Source: an uncultured Clostridia bacterium
GTDB lineage: Bacteria; Bacillota; Clostridia; Christensenellales; Aristaeellaceae
Length of the DNA stretch: 8,413 nucleotides
Reading direction: 5' to 3'
Assembly (NCBI GenBank): GCA_946534455.1
Contig: CAMNCR010000217.1
Span: forward strand, 1-8,413
Below are positions 6,038 to 8,413 of this stretch, one piece after another. How positions within the stretch are numbered: the stretch's first letter is position 1; each line of letters begins with the position of its first letter. A program made the translations under genes and the position numbers. The notes below the pieces were generated by a model. It saw nothing but the letters and a program-made list of their open reading frames with translations, was not told the origin of the DNA and searched no databases.

Positions 6038-6940
6038 ATGTCGAAGAAGGATTCCCAGTTTCAGAAGCGGGTCATGAGCCTGATGTTCCGGGGCAAGGAG
6101 ATCTTCAAGCCCCTGAACACCGGATGGATCGACGACCATGTTGCCTGCGTCCGGGAGTGGATCGCCAATATCTTCTTCTACACCCGGAACGGCACGACCC
6201 TCATGATCGACGCAGGCTACAACTATGACCGGCTGCGGGAGAAAATGGGCTGGCTGGACATCGACCCGGCTTCCATCCGGCACATCCTGGTCACCCATCA
6301 GGACACCGACCACGTGGGCGCGCTGGAGCGGGACAGCGAAGGGCTGTTCCGGCAGGCGACCATCTATCTCAGCGAGGTCGAGAACCGCTACCTGACGGGT
6401 GAGGTGCGCCGGAGGGTGACCTTCCACCTGTATAAGCTGCCCATGGTGGTGACCGACAATCCCCGGACGCTGCTAAAGGACGGGCAGGTGCTCGATATCG
6501 ATGGCATCCGGGTGGAATGCCTGCTGGTGCCGGGTCACACCTGGGGCCACATGGTCTACCTGATCGACAATGCGTATCTCTTCACCGGGGATACGCTCTG
6601 GTTCGGCGCGGACGGCGGGTACAGCTTCATCAACGGACTGGCAGAGGATATCGAGCTGTCGAAGCGCTCCCTGGCCGCGCTGGAGCAGACCCTGCGGGAG
6701 CGGAAGCTCTCCCCCAGGATCATCACCGGACACACCGGCTGGACGGACAACCTGGATTTCGCCTTTGCCCACCGGGATCAGGTCTGCAACGGCTTCAAAA
6801 AGCAGAAGCCCCATGACCCCAAAGCGCCCTGGGACGGATATGTGGAGACGGACGATACGGAGGAACAGGCCCGCACGGTCCGCCTGGCCAAACAGGATGA
6901 GAGCATCTGGCGCAGCACTTCAGGGAGGCGCATTCCATGA
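6038..6940 (+). CDS. Metallo-beta-lactamase-fold hydrolase with HxDxDH motif
   Basis: A 300-residue cytoplasmic protein without a signal peptide. The start is the ATG at 6038 after a purine-rich GGAGAGAAAGAAGG. The metallo-hydrolase motifs appear in order: D58 (LMIDAG), H87-Q-D89-T-D91-H92, H167 (PGHTWGH), D185 (FTGDTLWFG) and H232 (TGHTGW). The first motif is HxDxDH, with Asp at the second position instead of the usual His. That changes one ligand of the first metal and would favour a different metal or a single ion. Residues 233-300 form a charged tail. The substrate cannot be told; glyoxalase II-like and lactonase-like enzymes share this fold. It overlaps the following HMA gene by ATGA, and an iron-type operator precedes the operon, so I infer a role in metal or oxidative stress. 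Confidence 0.85.
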   Translation: MSKKDSQFQKRVMSLMFRGKEIFKPLNTGWIDDHVACVREWIANIFFYTRNGTTLMIDAGYNYDRLREKMGWLDIDPASIRHILVTHQDTDHVGALERDSEGLFRQATIYLSEVENRYLTGEVRRRVTFHLYKLPMVVTDNPRTLLKDGQVLDIDGIRVECLLVPGHTWGHMVYLIDNAYLFTGDTLWFGADGGYSFINGLAEDIELSKRSLAALEQTLRERKLSPRIITGHTGWTDNLDFAFAHRDQVCNGFKKQKPHDPKAPWDGYVETDDTEEQARTVRLAKQDESIWRSTSGRRIP

Positions 6941-7215
6941 ACAGAAAAGAGAGGAACATGATCAAAACCATCGTATCTGTGGACGGCATGGCCTGCGGCA
7001 TGTGCGAGGCGCACATCAACGACGCTATCCGCGCAGCCTTCCCCGTCCAAAAGGTCACCTCCTCGCGCGCAAGGAAGGAAACGGTCATTCTCTCCTTAAG
7101 CCGCCTTGATCCGGAGGCGGTAAAGCAGGCCATCAAAGACGCGGGCTACACGCCCCTCTCCGTAACAGAGGAAGCGTTTGAGAAAACAGGCCTCTTCCAT
7201 TGGGACAGGGCATAA
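6937..7215 (+). CDS. Small heavy-metal-associated (HMA) domain protein
   Basis: A 92-residue protein formed by one HMA domain with the metal-binding motif GMACGMC (C20, C23) and the expected later YTPL. The start at 6937 overlaps the hydrolase stop (ATGA) and has AGGGAGG about 8 bases upstream. An in-frame ATG at 6958 (85 residues), behind GAGAGG, would begin directly at the domain (MIKTIVSVDGMACGMC) and cannot be excluded. Soluble HMA proteins usually deliver Cu(I) or other soft metals to transporters such as CopA-type P-type ATPases, but no such pump is in the window. In this iron-linked setting it may be a chaperone or a partner of the hydrolase. The fold is sure; the metal is not. Confidence 0.9.
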   Translation: MNRKERNMIKTIVSVDGMACGMCEAHINDAIRAAFPVQKVTSSRARKETVILSLSRLDPEAVKQAIKDAGYTPLSVTEEAFEKTGLFHWDRA

Positions 7216-7227
7216 AATGACGTGACA

Positions 7228-7253
7228 GCTGAGCCGCTCAGCATTTCGATTTT
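7228..7253 (+). terminator. Possible intrinsic terminator after the HMA gene
   Basis: GCTGAG-CCG-CTCAGC (7228-7242) is a perfect 6-bp stem with a 3-base loop, followed by ATTTCGATTTT. It begins 13 bases after the HMA stop. The stem is short and the T-run is interrupted, so termination may be partial. It separates the hydrolase-HMA operon from the next control region. Confidence 0.5.
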
Positions 7254-7285
7254 CCTCCGCTGGGCGGCACTTCTTAAATCCATAA

Positions 7286-7301
7286 GTTAGTTATGTCTAA
7301 C
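7286..7301. promoter_or_regulatory. Operator-like palindrome GTTAG-N6-CTAAC before DUF3793-flavodoxin
   Basis: GTTAGTTATGTCTAAC is the third perfect copy of the box. It lies 19 bases before the ATG at 7321 and just upstream of the GGAGG ribosome binding site. A weak -10 candidate (TTAAAT, 7274-7279) precedes it, so the box would cover the start site as at 5816. The promoter itself is not clear. Confidence 0.78.
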
Positions 7302-7320
7302 GAAAAACAGGGAGGTAGCT

Positions 7321-7917
7321 ATGTCTGAAGAAATTGTGATCCGCTGCTGCGCCCCGACCCTGGCGGCCATCAAGACCGGGAGCCTGTTCAGCTGCGCCTT
7401 TGAAAGCAGGCAGGAGATGACGGAAAGTCTCAGGGCCATCAATCGCTGTCTGCTGCAAAAAGGCGTCACGGCGCTGCCGCTCAGGTACCAGAGCGGAAAA
7501 GCGCTGGTCTACCTCTGCCGCATGAACATGCTGGAGGCCGATCTGCGGGATCCGCTGGCGGAAGCGATCCTGCGGGAAAACGGGTATCCGGAGGGCTCGC
7601 CGATCCGGAAAATCGCCTGTCTGATCCGCCGGCTGCGGAAGTTCGATACCTTTCCCCATGAAATTGGCCTGTTTCTCGGCTATCCGCCGGCGGACGTGCG
7701 GGGCTTCATGGAGGGGAAAGCCTGCAAATGCACCGGCCTGTGGAAGGTGTTCGAAAGCGACGAGGCGGAAGCGCAGCGGTATTTTGCCCGCTGCAGGCAT
7801 TGCACCAGCGCCTTTCTGCAGCGCTGCCGCGAAGGATGGAGCCTGTCCAGGCTGACGATTCAGCCGAGGCAGTTTTCATACAAAACAATTTCCCATGAAA
7901 GGAAGGAATCAGCATGA
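7321..7917 (+). CDS. DUF3793 family protein
   Basis: A 198-residue protein with the ATG at 7321 behind GGGAGG. Recognisable family pieces are CCAPTLAAIKTGSLFSC near the N-terminus, then HEIGLFLGYPPADVRGFMEG and CKCTGLWKVF in the second half. It has no signal peptide or membrane helix. Ten cysteines, several clustered (C9-C10; C132 and C134; C151 and C154), suggest metal or redox chemistry, but no function has been established to my knowledge. In Clostridia the family is commonly encoded next to a flavodoxin and often appears in iron-responsive loci. Here it overlaps the flavodoxin gene by ATGA and follows a regulatory palindrome, so the two products probably act together under iron limitation. 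Confidence 0.85.
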   Translation: MSEEIVIRCCAPTLAAIKTGSLFSCAFESRQEMTESLRAINRCLLQKGVTALPLRYQSGKALVYLCRMNMLEADLRDPLAEAILRENGYPEGSPIRKIACLIRRLRKFDTFPHEIGLFLGYPPADVRGFMEGKACKCTGLWKVFESDEAEAQRYFARCRHCTSAFLQRCREGWSLSRLTIQPRQFSYKTISHERKESA

Positions 7918-8333
7918 ACAAACTGGCAGTGCTCTACTGGAGCGGCACAGGGAACACCCAAACCATGGCGGAGGCCGTCGCGGAGGGAGCCAAAGAGGCC
8001 GGAGCGGACGTAAGTCTGCTGACCTGCGCGGAGGTGAAAGACATTTCCGCCTTTGACGCTGTGGCGCTGGGCTGCCCCGCCATGGGCGCGGAGGAGCTGG
8101 AGGACTCGGAATTCCTGCCGATGCTGGAGAGCATCGAACCGACGCTGCCCGGGAAGAAGGTGGCCCTGTTCGGCTCCTACGGCTGGGGCGACGGCGAATG
8201 GATGCGTACCTGGGAAGCGCGCTGCGAGGAAAAGGGCATCACCCTCTCTGCAGCGAGCGTGATGGCCAACGAAGCCCCGGATGACGACGCCACAGCTGCC
8301 TGCAGGGCCCTGGGCGCGGAATTGGTGAAGTAA
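7914..8333 (+). CDS. Short-chain flavodoxin
   Basis: A 139-residue protein, the usual size for a short-chain flavodoxin, starting at the ATG that overlaps the DUF3793 stop, behind GGAAGGAA. The FMN phosphate loop is SGTGNT (residues 10-15) after the first strand KLAVLYW. The 50s loop is GCPAMGAEELED and the 90s loop GSYGWGDGEWM, which place aromatic W and Y residues near the isoalloxazine ring. It carries electrons at low potential in the cytoplasm. Flavodoxins replace ferredoxins when iron is short, which agrees with the iron-uptake neighbours and the shared palindrome upstream of the operon. No residue important for FMN binding appears to be missing. Confidence 0.95.
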   Translation: MNKLAVLYWSGTGNTQTMAEAVAEGAKEAGADVSLLTCAEVKDISAFDAVALGCPAMGAEELEDSEFLPMLESIEPTLPGKKVALFGSYGWGDGEWMRTWEARCEEKGITLSAASVMANEAPDDDATAACRALGAELVK

Positions 8334-8346
8334 GGAGGATCATTCC

Positions 8347-8413
8347 ATGAAGAAGCTTTTTCTGTTTGTGATGGCACTGTGCCTGGCGCTGTCCATGAGC
8401 GTGGCGCTGGCGG
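8347..8413 (+). CDS. Start of an exported protein, cut by the window edge
   Basis: Twenty-two codons are visible from the ATG at 8347, behind AAGGAGG with about 8-base spacing and 13 bases after the flavodoxin stop, so it probably belongs to the same operon. The peptide (MKKLFLFVMALCLALSMSVA) is a clear Sec signal sequence. It resembles the leader of the P19 protein in this window, but this is a generic similarity. No lipobox cysteine is reached. The mature domain lies outside, so the product cannot be named; a substrate-binding or metal-binding protein would fit the setting. Confidence 0.75.
   Translation, partial: MKKLFLFVMALCLALSMSVALA

Noticed and set aside
5860..6228. A 122-codon frame in the leader and start of the hydrolase gene
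   Set aside because: Two thirds of it is out of frame over the hydrolase gene, the start is a GTG without a ribosome binding site, and the sequence is Arg-rich and unlike any known protein.
5912..6427. A 171-codon minus-strand frame opposite the hydrolase gene
   Set aside because: It is antisense to conserved metallo-hydrolase motifs, and no family features were seen in its translation.
1..8413. CRISPR arrays, tRNA or rRNA genes, insertion sequences and attachment sites
   Set aside because: No regularly spaced repeats, no tRNA-like cloverleaf, no transposase or integrase motifs and no terminal inverted repeats were seen on reading both strands.

Overview
The window looks like a moderately GC-rich chromosome segment from a member of the Clostridia, probably a gut- or rumen-type Oscillospirales or Christensenellales relative. 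The main reasons are the DUF3793-flavodoxin gene pair, which I know mainly from Clostridia, strong AGGAGG-type ribosome binding sites, and one TTG and one GTG start among mostly ATG starts. The taxon is inference. The whole window reads as a metal homeostasis island, most likely for iron.

Left half (1-4770, minus strand): one operon in the order FTR1-type iron permease (3019-4770), P19/Tp34-type secreted metal-binding protein (2400-2948), polytopic membrane protein with a C-terminal Cys-rich DUF2318 domain (998-2293), and an FtsX/MacB-type ABC permease (1-983, cut by the window edge). This is the order of the Campylobacter p19 iron-uptake cluster (cj1658 to cj1665), so a second permease, an ATPase and thioredoxin-like genes would be expected to the left of the window.

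Centre (4771-5022) is a divergent control region. To its right is a translationally coupled regulator pair on the plus strand: a stand-alone AraC-type DNA-binding domain (5023-5388) and a DtxR/MntR-like repressor (5385-5744) in which every residue aligned with a metal ligand of B. subtilis MntR is replaced. A 293-base non-coding stretch follows, holding a promoter and a potentially structured leader. After it come a metallo-beta-lactamase-fold hydrolase (6038-6940) coupled to a small heavy-metal-associated (HMA) protein (6937-7215). A weak terminator and a new control region lead into DUF3793 (7321-7917) coupled to a short-chain flavodoxin (7914-8333). The start of another exported protein (from 8347) runs off the right edge.

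The strongest unifying signal is a 16-bp palindrome, GTTAG-N6-CTAAC. It occurs perfectly three times, at 4819-4834, 5816-5831 and 7286-7301, upstream of the FTR1 operon, the hydrolase-HMA operon and the DUF3793-flavodoxin operon. Two single-mismatch copies, GTTAG-N6-TTAAC, lie in tandem at 4944-4959 and 4970-4985 before the regulator pair. By eye these are the only GTTAG words on the plus strand. The simplest model is a local, self-regulated regulon in which one of the two encoded regulators, most likely the ligand-less DtxR-like protein, binds this box and controls iron import, a Cys-metal-binding protein and flavodoxin replacement of ferredoxin together.
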